From the NCBI GenBank assembly GCA_964532485.1, contig CAZHKE010000002.1:78537-142536 (forward strand): a stretch of 64,000 bases of DNA, read 5' to 3'. The notes under the pieces are model-generated. The model made no database searches. It was given only the letters and a program-made list of their open reading frames with translations, and had not been told where the DNA came from. The DNA is from DATBSK01 sp964532485. GTDB lineage: Bacteria > Actinomycetota > Acidimicrobiia > IMCC26256 > PALSA-555. Both the position numbers and the translations under genes were made by a program. This document shows, piece by piece, positions 1 through 8,256 of the stretch (the stretch's first letter is position 1; each line of letters begins with the position of its first letter).

Positions 1-1271
1 GGCAGCCGGCGCTGATCGCACGCTGTCGCGGTGTGGCCGACGTGATCGCCGCGCTCCGCCACGGACGTGAGCACGACCTCGAGATCGCCATCCGGGGCGG
101 CGGCCACGCCGTCGCCGGTCATGCGCTCACCGACGGCGGAATCGTGATCGACCTCTCGGCGATGACCGGGACCCGCGTCGACCCCCACGCGCGCACGATC
201 CGGCTCGAGGGCGGGTGCCTCAACGAGCACCTCGACCGGGAGTCACAGGTGTTCGGGCTCGTGGCGACCGGAGGGATCGTCAGCCACACGGGCATCGCGG
301 GCCTGACGCTCGGCGGCGGCATCGGTCACCTGATGCGCAAGTTCGGGCTCTCGATCGACAGCCTGGTCTCGTGCGACGTCGTGACTGCCGACGGCGAGCT
401 CGTCGTCGCGAACGAGCAGGAGAACGCCGACCTGTTCTGGGGTCTGCGCGGCGGTGGCGGCAACTTCGGCATCGTCACGTCGTTCGAGTTCGAGCTCCAG
501 CCGCTCGGCCCGGAGATCCTCGCGGGGCTGCTGGTGTGGCCGATGGACCGCGCGACCGACGTCCTCGGTGCCCTGCGGGCGCTCGCGGCCGACGCCGCCG
601 ACGAGGTCGGGATCATGGGCAACCTGCGGCTCGCCCCACCGCTTCCGGCGATCCCCGAAGCGCTGCACGGTCAGCCCATCGCGGCGCTCGTGCTGACGTA
701 CGCCGGCCCGATCGACGACGGCCAGAACGTGCTCGCCGACCTGCTCGGCGAGCTCCCCGATCCGGCCGTCAACGCCGTCGTGCCGAAGCCCTACGCCGTG
801 CACCAGAAGATGTTCGACGCCGCGCTGCCACACGGTCGCCACTACTACTGGCGCTCGCACAAGCTCGGGCCGTTGAGCGATGCGATGATCGACGTGCTGA
901 TCACGCAGTCCGAGACGATCACGTCACCGCTGTCGAGCATCCCGCTCTTCACGCAGGGCGGCGCCGTGGCTCGCGTCCCGGAGGACGCGACGGCGTTCGC
1001 GAACCGTGACGCCGTCCACGACGTCAACATCGTGGCGTCCTGGCTGCCGGAGGACCCCGAGCCCGAGCGTCACATCGAGTGGGTGCGCCAGACGTTCGAT
1101 GCGCTCACCCCGCACAGCCGAGGCGTGTACGTGAACTTCACCAGCGACGACGCCGACCGTGTGCGGCTCGCGTACTCCGAGACGCAGTGGGAGCGGCTCG
1201 TCGGACTGAAGTCGAAGTACGACCCGAGCAACGTGTTCCGGCTCAATGCCAACATCGCACCCACGGGGTAG
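1..1271 (+). CDS. FAD-binding oxidoreductase, BBE-like, 5'-truncated
   Basis: Flavoprotein of the FAD_binding_4 / berberine-bridge (BBE) family, which oxidises small organic substrates using covalently or tightly bound FAD. The reading frame is open to the left edge (codons from base 3), and the residues before the first internal GTG at 33 already match the family, so the true start lies outside the window. Visible are the FAD-loop IRGGGH near the N-terminus, a glycine-rich GGGIGHLMRKFG stretch, the GLRGGGGNFGIVT segment of the FAD fold, and the C-terminal YDPSNVFRLNANIAP signature of the BBE tail. About 420 residues are present of a usual 450-480. The substrate cannot be told. The stop TAG shares its last base with a possible GTG start at 1271. 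Confidence 0.9.
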   Translation, partial: QPALIARCRGVADVIAALRHGREHDLEIAIRGGGHAVAGHALTDGGIVIDLSAMTGTRVDPHARTIRLEGGCLNEHLDRESQVFGLVATGGIVSHTGIAGLTLGGGIGHLMRKFGLSIDSLVSCDVVTADGELVVANEQENADLFWGLRGGGGNFGIVTSFEFELQPLGPEILAGLLVWPMDRATDVLGALRALAADAADEVGIMGNLRLAPPLPAIPEALHGQPIAALVLTYAGPIDDGQNVLADLLGELPDPAVNAVVPKPYAVHQKMFDAALPHGRHYYWRSHKLGPLSDAMIDVLITQSETITSPLSSIPLFTQGGAVARVPEDATAFANRDAVHDVNIVASWLPEDPEPERHIEWVRQTFDALTPHSRGVYVNFTSDDADRVRLAYSETQWERLVGLKSKYDPSNVFRLNANIAPTG

Positions 1272-1588
1272 TGACGCGAGCGATCGGGCGACTCGACCGA
1301 GCTGGGCTCGTCACCGCGCTCAGCCCCGAGCTCACGGGTCGTGTGCACCTCGCGTACCGGCGACCGCCCGACCGGGGCCGCTGGCGGCACGACTTCCCGG
1401 GGCGTCCGGTGCCGGCGCTGGAGCTCGTCTCCTTGTGCGGCCGACGGGGACTCCAGCGCGCGGCCGCGCCCCAGCACGCCGACTGCCGATCGTGCGAGCG
1501 GATCCTTGGCAGCCGGTCGTGGAGCAGCATCTCGACCGACGAGACGGTCGCGCGCGGCCGTCCGGAGGGCTCGGGTGCTACTCCGTGA
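1271..1588 (+). CDS. Possible small zinc-ribbon-like protein (105 aa)
   Basis: A GTG-started frame begins on the last base of the preceding TAG. The product has an SLCGR motif and then HADCRSCERIL, giving C-x(n)-C-x2-C plus a nearby His. This resembles the short actinobacterial proteins in which LCGR and CxxC bind zinc. No family can be named with certainty, and there is no clear Shine-Dalgarno sequence. Its 3' end overlaps the convergent 42-aa gene by 11 bases. It could still be a chance open frame in GC-rich DNA. The motif, and the fact that it fills an otherwise empty stretch, are the only support. Confidence 0.35.
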   Translation: MTRAIGRLDRAGLVTALSPELTGRVHLAYRRPPDRGRWRHDFPGRPVPALELVSLCGRRGLQRAAAPQHADCRSCERILGSRSWSSISTDETVARGRPEGSGATP

Positions 1589-1706
1589 CCTGGCGCCGCG
1601 CGGACGCCGAGCGCTCCGCCTTCTTGGCGTTCTTCGCCGCGCGCTTCTCCTTGAGGCTCTTGCCCTCGCGCTTGGTCTTCCCGGATCGAAGCGATTTCTC
1701 GTGCAT
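1578..1706 (-). CDS. Small basic lysine-rich protein (42 aa)
   Basis: Starts MHEKSLRSGKTKREGKSLKE and continues as an Ala/Lys/Arg helix (KRAAKNAKKAERSASARRQ), so it is strongly basic and probably binds nucleic acid or acts as a ribosome-associated peptide; that role is inference. A -10 box TAGCCT lies exactly 7 nt before the ATG (1714-1719), the same geometry seen at many genes here, so it is probably a leaderless gene. Similar tiny Lys-rich proteins are common in actinobacterial annotations as hypothetical proteins. It lies between the flavoprotein and the deaminase and is transcribed against both. Confidence 0.6.
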   Translation of the reverse strand: MHEKSLRSGKTKREGKSLKEKRAAKNAKKAERSASARRQVTE

Positions 1707-1713
1707 GGACCAG

Positions 1714-1719
1714 AGGCTA
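1714..1719 (-). promoter_or_regulatory. -10 box TAGCCT, leaderless promoter for the 42-aa gene
   Basis: TAGCCT on the minus strand, followed by 7 nt and then the ATG at 1706. The transcript would begin at or next to the start codon. Confidence 0.5.
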
Positions 1720-1771
1720 GGACGTCCGGCGCCGGAAGTGGGGATGGGCCCCCGGCCCTTGGCGTGACGCC

Positions 1772-2770
1772 ATGATCGACGTCGGCCGAACGCTCCCGAA
1801 GGCCGAGCTGCACCTCCACATCGAGGGCACGCTCGAGCCCGACCTCATGTTCGAGCTCGCCCAGCGCAACGGCGTCGAGGTGCCGTACGCCGACGTGGAC
1901 GCGGTGCGCGCCGCCTACGTCTTCGACGACCTCCAGTCCTTCCTCGACATCTACTACGCCGGCTGTCGTGTCCTGCTCGCCGAGCAGGACTTCTACGACC
2001 TCACGGCGGCGTATCTCGCCCGCGCGGCCGAGCAGGGGGTGCGGCACACCGAGATCTTCTTCGACCCGCAGACCCACACCGACCGGGGCGTCGCATTCGG
2101 AGCCGTGATCGACGGCATCACCGGGGCGCTCGCCGACGGCGTGCGCGACCACGGCATCACGTCGCACCTGATCCTGTGCTTCCTGCGGCACCTGAGCGTG
2201 GAGTCGGCGATGGCCACACTGGACACCGCCCGGTCGTTCCGCGACCTGATCACCGCGGTCGGTCTCGACTCGGCCGAGGTCGGGAACCCACCGTCGAAGT
2301 TCGAGGCCGTCTTCGCTCGCGCTCGCGAGGAGGGGTATCTCACGGTCGCGCACGCGGGCGAGGAAGGGCCGCCGTCGTACATGTGGGAGGCGCTCGACCT
2401 GCTCGAGGTACGCCGCATCGACCACGGGGTGCGCTGCCTCGAGGACGAGGTGCTCGTGCAGCGGCTCGTCGACGACCAGATCCCGCTGACGGTCTGCCCG
2501 CTGTCGAACGTGCGGCTTCGCGTGTTCGACACGTTGGCGGACCACAACCTGGCCGCGATGCTGCGCCGCGGGTTGCTGGTGACGGTGAACTCCGACGATC
2601 CCGCCTACTTCGGCGGCTACGTGGGCGACAACTTCCGGGAGAGCGTGGGCGCGCTCGGGATCACCGACGACGAGGTGCTCGAGCTCGCCCGCAACTCGTT
2701 CCGAGCGTCGTTCCTCGACGACGCCGAGCGGCAGCGGCACCTCGCCGCAATCGACGCAAGCGGGGGGTGA
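1772..2770 (+). CDS. Adenine/adenosine deaminase family protein
   Basis: Zinc-dependent amidohydrolase of purine salvage, 332 aa, the normal length. The metal-binding HLH is at residues 14-16 in PKAELHLHIEGT. HAGEEG lies near residue 195 with the catalytic Glu. DHG follows at about 217, and NSDDP near 272 supplies the Asp ligand. The N-terminal half (LPKAELHLHIEGTLEPDLMF, then FDDLQSFLDIYYAG) matches the subgroup that contains Pseudomonas PA0148 and yeast Aah1. These act on adenine rather than adenosine, so adenine deaminase is the more likely activity. The ATG follows the family N-terminus closely; no strong ribosome-binding site is visible. Confidence 0.9.
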   Translation: MIDVGRTLPKAELHLHIEGTLEPDLMFELAQRNGVEVPYADVDAVRAAYVFDDLQSFLDIYYAGCRVLLAEQDFYDLTAAYLARAAEQGVRHTEIFFDPQTHTDRGVAFGAVIDGITGALADGVRDHGITSHLILCFLRHLSVESAMATLDTARSFRDLITAVGLDSAEVGNPPSKFEAVFARAREEGYLTVAHAGEEGPPSYMWEALDLLEVRRIDHGVRCLEDEVLVQRLVDDQIPLTVCPLSNVRLRVFDTLADHNLAAMLRRGLLVTVNSDDPAYFGGYVGDNFRESVGALGITDDEVLELARNSFRASFLDDAERQRHLAAIDASGG

Positions 2771-2829
2771 CGAGCGGTGGCGTGGGCGGCGAGAATGCCG
2801 CAGTACCGCCGCGACCCGGAGGTCCCCGC

Positions 2830-3300
2830 ATGGCGAAGGTCAAGCCCGTCCCCGACGGCTACCACAGCGTCATCCCGTACCTGATCATCGACGACGCGAG
2901 CAGTGCCATCGACTGGTACACGAAGGCGCTCGGAGCGAAGGAGATCGTGCGCATGCCCGGCCCGGGCGGCAAGGTCGGGCACGCGGAGCTGCTGTTCGGT
3001 GACTCGATCGTGATGCTCGCCGACGAGCATCCCGACATGGGCATCAAGTCGGCGAAGACGATCGGGGGGTCGCCGGTGACCATCTGCGTCTACGTCGAGG
3101 ACGTCGACGCCGTGTACGCCGCCGCGGTCGCCGGTGGGGCCACGGTGCTCCAGGAGCTCGAGGACAAGTTCTACGGCGACCGTGCTGGGCAGATCGAGGA
3201 TCCGTACGGCCACGTGTGGAACCTGATGACCCACATCGAAGACGTCTCGCCCGAGGAGATGGACAAGCGAGCCAAGGAGCAGATGTCCGGCGCCGGCTGA
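2830..3300 (+). CDS. VOC family (glyoxalase/PhnB-like) protein
   Basis: 156-aa vicinal-oxygen-chelate protein. One beta-alpha-beta-beta-beta module (YHSVIPYLIIDDASSAIDWY) is followed by a second ending in QIEDPYGHVWNLMTH, the usual C-terminal DPxGHxW signature. It is PhnB/YdeI-like rather than a true glyoxalase I, and the ligand is unknown. The start at 2830 is set by GGAGG at 2818-2822, 7 nt upstream; the open frame extends much further left inside the deaminase gene, but that extension is not real coding sequence. It ends against a hairpin shared with the convergent YceI gene. Confidence 0.88.
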   Translation: MAKVKPVPDGYHSVIPYLIIDDASSAIDWYTKALGAKEIVRMPGPGGKVGHAELLFGDSIVMLADEHPDMGIKSAKTIGGSPVTICVYVEDVDAVYAAAVAGGATVLQELEDKFYGDRAGQIEDPYGHVWNLMTHIEDVSPEEMDKRAKEQMSGAG

Positions 3301-3330
3301 GCCGAGCGGTCGCGATGCTGCTCAGCCACA

Positions 3331-3368
3331 TGCGTCGCTCACCCTCGTATGCGCGGGCGAGGGACGCA
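3331..3368. terminator. Hairpin between convergent VOC and YceI genes
   Basis: CCCTCG (3342-3347) pairs with CGAGGG (3358-3363), and outer TGCGT (3331-3335) pairs with ACGCA (3364-3368). There is no T-tract, which is usual for high-GC actinobacteria. It lies between two convergent stops, so it could serve both strands. Confidence 0.45.
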
Positions 3369-3377
3369 ACCGGGGTG

Positions 3378-4145
3378 TCAGGCCTTCGAGAAGAAGAGCT
3401 GGACCTCGAGGATGCCGCGGTCGTCGGTCGAGAGCACCGCGAGGCTCTGTGGCTGGTCGATGTCGTAGTCGGCGAACGGGATGTCGAGCCGGCCGGTCAC
3501 CGCGATCACGTCGCCGTTGCGCTGAGCCTGCAGCGGGATCGTCACGTCCTTCGTGACGCCGTGGAGCGTGAGCGTGCCGACCGCGTCGACGTCGATGTTG
3601 GCGCCGTCCTGAGGGATCTTCCCGAGGTCGATCGGTTCGGAGAGCTCGAACGTCGCCGTCGGGAACCGGTCGGACTCGAGTGCCTGGCTGTGGAGCGCGC
3701 CGTCGCGCCGGCCCTCGTCACTCTGGAGCGTCGTGAGGTCGGCCGTGAACTGCGCCTCGGGGACCGACGTGCCCTCGATCGTCAGGGAGCCCTCGACGTC
3801 GGGAGTGCGCCCGACCGCGGTCTTCGCGCCGATGCTCGCCAGCTCCTCCTGCACCCGGTAGCCGACGAACGTCCCGGAGAAGTCGCTGAAGGAGCCGACC
3901 GACGGGTCGATCGTCCAGGTCCCGTCGAGCGAGCTCGAGCTCCGCGAGCCCGACTCCTGGGCCGTCTCGCCGGCCTTGGCGATGTCGACGGCCTCCGGCG
4001 CGTCGTCGCGGAACACGAAGTACCAGATGCCGACGCCGAGCAGGACGAGCACCAGCAGCGCCGCAGTGCCGACGTACCACCACTTGCGGCTCTTGCGTGG
4101 TGGGCTCGTCGGCGTGGCCGGTGACGTCGGTGGGGTCTGGGTCAT
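3378..4145 (-). CDS. Membrane-anchored YceI family protein
   Basis: 255 aa. A Pro/Thr/Ser-rich N-terminal tail precedes one transmembrane helix (about residues 23-45), leaving an extracytoplasmic YceI lipocalin-like domain (about 70-255). That domain begins LDGTWTIDPSVG and contains FPTATFELSEP, GTLTLHGVTKDVTIPL and ADYDIDQP, all typical of YceI. The family binds isoprenoid or lipid ligands; the ligand here is unknown. The ATG is supported by GGAG in the leader, with a TAATAC -10-like box about 33 nt upstream. It is divergent from the cytochrome P450 at 4254. Confidence 0.88.
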   Translation of the reverse strand: MTQTPPTSPATPTSPPRKSRKWWYVGTAALLVLVLLGVGIWYFVFRDDAPEAVDIAKAGETAQESGSRSSSSLDGTWTIDPSVGSFSDFSGTFVGYRVQEELASIGAKTAVGRTPDVEGSLTIEGTSVPEAQFTADLTTLQSDEGRRDGALHSQALESDRFPTATFELSEPIDLGKIPQDGANIDVDAVGTLTLHGVTKDVTIPLQAQRNGDVIAVTGRLDIPFADYDIDQPQSLAVLSTDDRGILEVQLFFSKA

Positions 4146-4240
4146 CGTGGGTCGGCTCCGATCCGGGGGACCGGAGTATTACGGACCAACCTGTGATCCG
4201 GATGTGCGGGGCCTTGGCCCCGGCGTCCAACGGCGCCACG

Positions 4241-4246
4241 TAGGCT
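4241..4246 (+). promoter_or_regulatory. -10 box TAGGCT, leaderless promoter for the P450 gene
   Basis: TAGGCT, then 7 nt, then the GTG start at 4254. There is no Shine-Dalgarno sequence, so the start was chosen from this geometry and the family N-terminus. Confidence 0.5.
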
Positions 4247-4253
4247 CCCCGCG

Positions 4254-5507
4254 GTGGCTGCGATCCCCACGACCGACCTGTCGGTCGATGACATCGACCT
4301 GGGCAACATCGACCTCTGGTACCGACCCGACGTCCCGGGGATGTTCGCCAAGCTGCTCGCCGAGCGTCCCGTCTCGTGGCACACCGAGCCCGAGATCGAG
4401 GGCCTGCCGCACGGCCCCGGCTTCTGGTCGGTCGTCCGCCACGCCGACGTGCAGCAGGTGAGCCGTCAGCCGGAGGTGTTCCTGTCGGGCCAGGGCACCA
4501 ACATCCCCGACTTCCCGCCCGCCGTCTACGAGTTCCTCGGGTCCATGATCAACATGGACCCGCCGCGCCACACTCGGTTCCGTCTCATCGTGAACCGCGG
4601 CTTCACGCCGCACCAGGTCGCCGACCTCGAGGGTGACGTGCAGCGTCGCGCCACGGCGATCGTCGACGCGATCGCGGAGAAGGGGGAGTGCGACTTCGTC
4701 AGCGAGGTCGCGGCGGCCCTCCCGCTCCAGATCATCTGCGACATGATGGGCATCCCGGAGTCGGAGTACCAGTGGGTCTTCGACAAGACCAACGTCGTGC
4801 TCGGCGCGAGCGACCCCGAGTACGGCGGCGACATCATGCTGGCGTTCTCGGCCGCACAGGAGCTGTGGACGTTCGCCCAGGAGCTGCGGGCGGATCGCGT
4901 CGCCAGCCCGCGCGACGACATCACCACACAGATCGCGCTCGCCGAGGTCGAGGGCCACAGCCTCACGCCCGAGGAGTTCGGGTCGTTCTTCGTCTTGCTC
5001 GTCGTGGCGGGCAACGAGACGACGCGCAACGCCATCAGCCACGGCATGAAGGCGCTGACCGACAACCCCGGCCAGCGGCAGCTCTGGCTCGACGATCTCG
5101 ACGGCGTGGCACCGAGCGCCGTCGAAGAGATCATCCGTTGGTCGACGCCGGTCGTGCACTTCCGTCGGACCTGCGCAACGGTCGACGCCGAGGTCGGCGG
5201 GCAGCCGATCAAGGAGGGCGACAAGGTCGTGCTGTGGTACAGCGCGGCGAACCGGGACCCGTCGGTGTTCGACGACCCGTATGCGTTCGAGGTGCGCCGT
5301 GACCCCAACGAGCACGTCGGCTTCGGAGGTGGCGGCCCCCACTTCTGCCTCGGCGCGCACCTCGCCCGCCGGGAGATCCGCGTCATGTTCGAGGAGCTGC
5401 TCCGCCGACTCCCCGACCTGGAGGTCTCGGGGGAGCCCGAGTACCTGCAGTCGAACTTCATCCACGGCATCAAGCGCATGCCCGTAGGGTTCACGCCCGC
5501 GGCCTGA
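4254..5507 (+). CDS. Cytochrome P450 (CYP124/125/142-like)
   Basis: 417-aa soluble heme monooxygenase. The I-helix oxygen-activation motif AGNETT is near residue 252, the K-helix ExxR lies in VEEIIRWSTPV, and the heme-binding loop is FGGGGPHFCLGAHLARREI with the thiolate Cys near 365. MINMDPPRHTRFR and GNETTRNAISHGM are characteristic of the actinobacterial CYP124/125/142 group, which hydroxylates sterol side chains and branched lipids; that substrate class is inference. A solute-binding protein gene follows on the same strand. Redox partners are not encoded nearby. Confidence 0.93.
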   Translation: MAAIPTTDLSVDDIDLGNIDLWYRPDVPGMFAKLLAERPVSWHTEPEIEGLPHGPGFWSVVRHADVQQVSRQPEVFLSGQGTNIPDFPPAVYEFLGSMINMDPPRHTRFRLIVNRGFTPHQVADLEGDVQRRATAIVDAIAEKGECDFVSEVAAALPLQIICDMMGIPESEYQWVFDKTNVVLGASDPEYGGDIMLAFSAAQELWTFAQELRADRVASPRDDITTQIALAEVEGHSLTPEEFGSFFVLLVVAGNETTRNAISHGMKALTDNPGQRQLWLDDLDGVAPSAVEEIIRWSTPVVHFRRTCATVDAEVGGQPIKEGDKVVLWYSAANRDPSVFDDPYAFEVRRDPNEHVGFGGGGPHFCLGAHLARREIRVMFEELLRRLPDLEVSGEPEYLQSNFIHGIKRMPVGFTPAA

Positions 5508-5558
5508 GGACGCGCGACTCGGTCCGACACGCACGCCAGGCGATCGGAGGGGGGTCCG

Positions 5559-6881
5559 ATGGATCGCACACGATCGGCGGTGCTGCTCGTGATCGCCGTG
5601 CTCGCGGCGACGCTGTCCGTCACGGCGAGCGCCGACGCAGGTGGCGGCTCGGAGGCCCCGAAGGCGTCCGACGTCGGGGTGACGGCCCAAGAGATCCGCA
5701 TCGGCGTGATCGCCGACGTCGAGAACCCGCTCTCCCCGGGCCTGTTCAAGGGCGCGGTCGACGCGGTGGAGGGCTTCGCCGACTACGTGAACGACCACGG
5801 TGGGCTCGCGGGACGGACGATGGTCGTCGACTTCCTCGACTCGCACCTCACCGCCGACGACGCCCGCAACGCGATCATCCGGGCCTGCCAGGAGGACTTC
5901 GCGATCATCGGGACCTCCGCGCTGTTCCTCAACAACGTCGACGACCTCGTCGCGTGCCCCGACAGCACCGGGGCCGCAACCGGGTTGCCCGACGTCCCCG
6001 GGATCGCGACGGAGCTCGTGCAGGCCTGCTCACCGGTGTCGTTCCCGATCAACCCGCCGGCGATCGACTGCTCGACCAAGGACGACTCGCCGCAGCGCTA
6101 CCGAGGCAACGTCGGCTCGACGCGCTACTACCAGCAGCGCTTCGGGAAGGACCTCCACGGCGTGACGGTGAACACCAACGACCTCCAGTCGGCGCACAAC
6201 GCGGTCCAGATCGGCTACGAGCTCGCGAAGGAAGCCGGGGTCGACGTCGACGCCGAGTTCAACGTCTCGGCGAGCTCACCACAGAGCGCGTACACACCGA
6301 TCGTGCAGGCGATCGCCGACGACGATGCCACGATCGTGCTCGACCAGCTCAACTTCGCGTCGAACATCGCGCTGCGCAAGGAAGCGCGGCTCCAGGGTGT
6401 CGACGGCGTGAAGGTCTGGAGCTGCGCCGTGAGCTGCTACGACCGCGGGTTCCTCGAGCAGGGCGGTCCCGACGTGGAGGACCATTTCGTCCCGCTGACC
6501 TTCTTGCCGTTCGCGGAGGCGGGATCGAACAAGATGCTCGCGAGCTTTGTGAAGTACACGGGCGAGGGCAGGACGACAGGGCTCGGCGCATCGGCATGGG
6601 CGGCAGGCGTCTTGCTGCGCGACACCCTCGACGCGATCGTGGCCGATGGCGGCCCGAACGCGGTGACGCGCGCCGCGCTCCTCGACGGGCTCGCGAGCAC
6701 CCACGACTTCGACGCCGAGGGGATGTGGGCCACCACCGACATCGGCAGCCGCGAGCCCAGCTCGTGCGGGATGATCACCCAGGTGCAGGACGGCGAGTTC
6801 GTGCGGGTCCGCCCGAAGAAGCCGGGCACGCTCAGGTGCGAGCCGAAGAACCTGCTGGCGGTGGAGCTCGACCTGCACTGA
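5559..6881 (+). CDS. ABC-type substrate-binding protein, branched-chain amino-acid type
   Basis: 440-aa secreted periplasmic-binding-protein type 1 (Peripla_BP_6 / LivK-like). A Sec signal peptide covers about residues 1-26 (cleavage near ASADAGG) with no lipobox cysteine, which is unusual for a Gram-positive ABC receptor. The mature part starts VGVTAQEIRIGVIADVENPL and continues with the expected two-lobe pattern. Several cysteines in the mature part (such as ACSPVS, DCSTKDD, SCAVSCYD) may form disulfides. A strong ribosome-binding site GGAGGGGGG lies just before the ATG. No permease or ATPase genes are adjacent, so the cargo is unknown; lipid or aromatic substrates are possible given the flanking P450s. 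Confidence 0.85.
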   Translation: MDRTRSAVLLVIAVLAATLSVTASADAGGGSEAPKASDVGVTAQEIRIGVIADVENPLSPGLFKGAVDAVEGFADYVNDHGGLAGRTMVVDFLDSHLTADDARNAIIRACQEDFAIIGTSALFLNNVDDLVACPDSTGAATGLPDVPGIATELVQACSPVSFPINPPAIDCSTKDDSPQRYRGNVGSTRYYQQRFGKDLHGVTVNTNDLQSAHNAVQIGYELAKEAGVDVDAEFNVSASSPQSAYTPIVQAIADDDATIVLDQLNFASNIALRKEARLQGVDGVKVWSCAVSCYDRGFLEQGGPDVEDHFVPLTFLPFAEAGSNKMLASFVKYTGEGRTTGLGASAWAAGVLLRDTLDAIVADGGPNAVTRAALLDGLASTHDFDAEGMWATTDIGSREPSSCGMITQVQDGEFVRVRPKKPGTLRCEPKNLLAVELDLH

Positions 6882-6905
6882 CGTGCGGTCACGGACCGGG
6901 AGCCG

Positions 6906-8132
6906 TCAACCGCCCGGCGTGAACGTCATGGGGAGCGCCTCGTAGCCACAGGCGAACGCCGACGGCAGCCGGCGGGGCTCGACGGCGTCGACGAGCTCGA
7001 GGTCGGGGAGCCGGCGCGCGATCTCCTCGAACATCACTCGGATCTCGAGCCGGGCGAGCGACGCGCCGAGGCAGAAGTGCGTGCCGAACCCGAACGCGAC
7101 GTGGTGGTTGTGCTCGCGCGCCAGATCGAGCGTGTCGGGATCGGCGAACACCCGCTCGTCACGGTTCGCCGACCCGTACATCAGCAGGATCTCGTCGCCC
7201 GCACGGATGGTCTGGCCGTGGAGCTCGTGGTCCTCGGTCGCGGTCCGCCGCATGTTCAGGATCGGCGTGACCCAGCGGATCAGCTCCTCGACGCCGGTGC
7301 GGCCGAGGATCGCCGGGTCGGCGACGAGCGCAGCGCGCTGGTCAGGGTGACGGGCGAGCTCGAGGCACATCGTGCCGATGACCGTGCGCGTCGTCTCGGC
7401 CCCGCCGTCGAGGAGCAGCAGCGCCTCGTGCACGACCTCGTCGTCGTTCATGGCGCGCACCGTGCCGTCGGGGAGCTCGAGCTCCGAGTGCGCCCACACC
7501 GAGAACAGGTCGTCGCGAGGCTCGGCGCGTCGTTGGGCGAGCACCTCCAGCGCCGCGGACGCGAACTCGAACACCGCGTTGATCGTCGCCTCGCTCGGCT
7601 CGTGGACCGCGCCGCCGACGTCGTACTGGCCGCCGGAGAGCATCGTGACCTCCGACCACTCACGGCACCTGTCGGCGTGCGAGACGTCGAAGCCGAGCAT
7701 CTCGCAGATGACGCGTGCGGGAAGCGGCGCGGCGAGATCGGCGACGACCTCGCACTGGCCCGCCGGCGAGATCGCGTCGATCAGGTCGGTCACGACGCGC
7801 CGAACGTGGTCTTCGTGCTGCTTGACCGAGCGCGGCGTGAACCGACGAGCGACGAGACGCCGCTTGCTCTGGTGCAGCGGATCGTCGTTGTTGATCATCG
7901 AGACGTCGCCGACGATGCGCGGTCGTGAGCCGAGCGCCGATGTGTAGCGCGCGGTGTCCTTCTCGACCTCGACGACGTCGTCGTGGCGGCTGATGCCCCA
8001 GAGCCGGTGCACGGGATCCCAGTAGGCCGGGGCGTCGTCGCGCAGGCGCCGGTAGACGGGGAGCGGATCACCCGCGTAGAGGTCGCCGTCGAGGAGGTTC
8101 ACGTCGAGGAGGTTCACGTCGGGCGTCGCCAT
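6906..8132 (-). CDS. Cytochrome P450
   Basis: Second P450, 408 aa from the ATG at 8132. The I-helix motif is GGAETTRTVIG, ExxR lies in VEELIRWVTPIL, and the heme loop is FGFGTHFCLGASLARLEIR with Cys near residue 352. The open frame runs about 75 residues further upstream, but that part is Arg/Ser-rich shadow. The chosen start gives a normal N-terminus, and a TACCCT -10-like box lies 11 nt upstream. The N-terminus contains a doubled DVNLLDVNLLD caused by a 15-bp tandem duplication. It is convergent with the solute-binding protein gene. The substrate is unknown. Confidence 0.92.
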   Translation of the reverse strand: MATPDVNLLDVNLLDGDLYAGDPLPVYRRLRDDAPAYWDPVHRLWGISRHDDVVEVEKDTARYTSALGSRPRIVGDVSMINNDDPLHQSKRRLVARRFTPRSVKQHEDHVRRVVTDLIDAISPAGQCEVVADLAAPLPARVICEMLGFDVSHADRCREWSEVTMLSGGQYDVGGAVHEPSEATINAVFEFASAALEVLAQRRAEPRDDLFSVWAHSELELPDGTVRAMNDDEVVHEALLLLDGGAETTRTVIGTMCLELARHPDQRAALVADPAILGRTGVEELIRWVTPILNMRRTATEDHELHGQTIRAGDEILLMYGSANRDERVFADPDTLDLAREHNHHVAFGFGTHFCLGASLARLEIRVMFEEIARRLPDLELVDAVEPRRLPSAFACGYEALPMTFTPGG

Positions 8133-8256
8133 GCCGGCGCGGGAGGGTAGGGCACGACACGCCTCGCCGGTAGTCGCCGCCGGTAGTCTCCGGCGGGCCA
8201 TGAGCCTTCCGTCTGTCACCGCCGGCTGGGTCCCGCCCCCGCGAGTGGAGACCACG

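Noticed and set aside
1070..2740. A long minus-strand frame opposite the flavoprotein and deaminase genes
   Set aside because: Arginine-rich shadow with no motif; the sense genes carry complete active sites.
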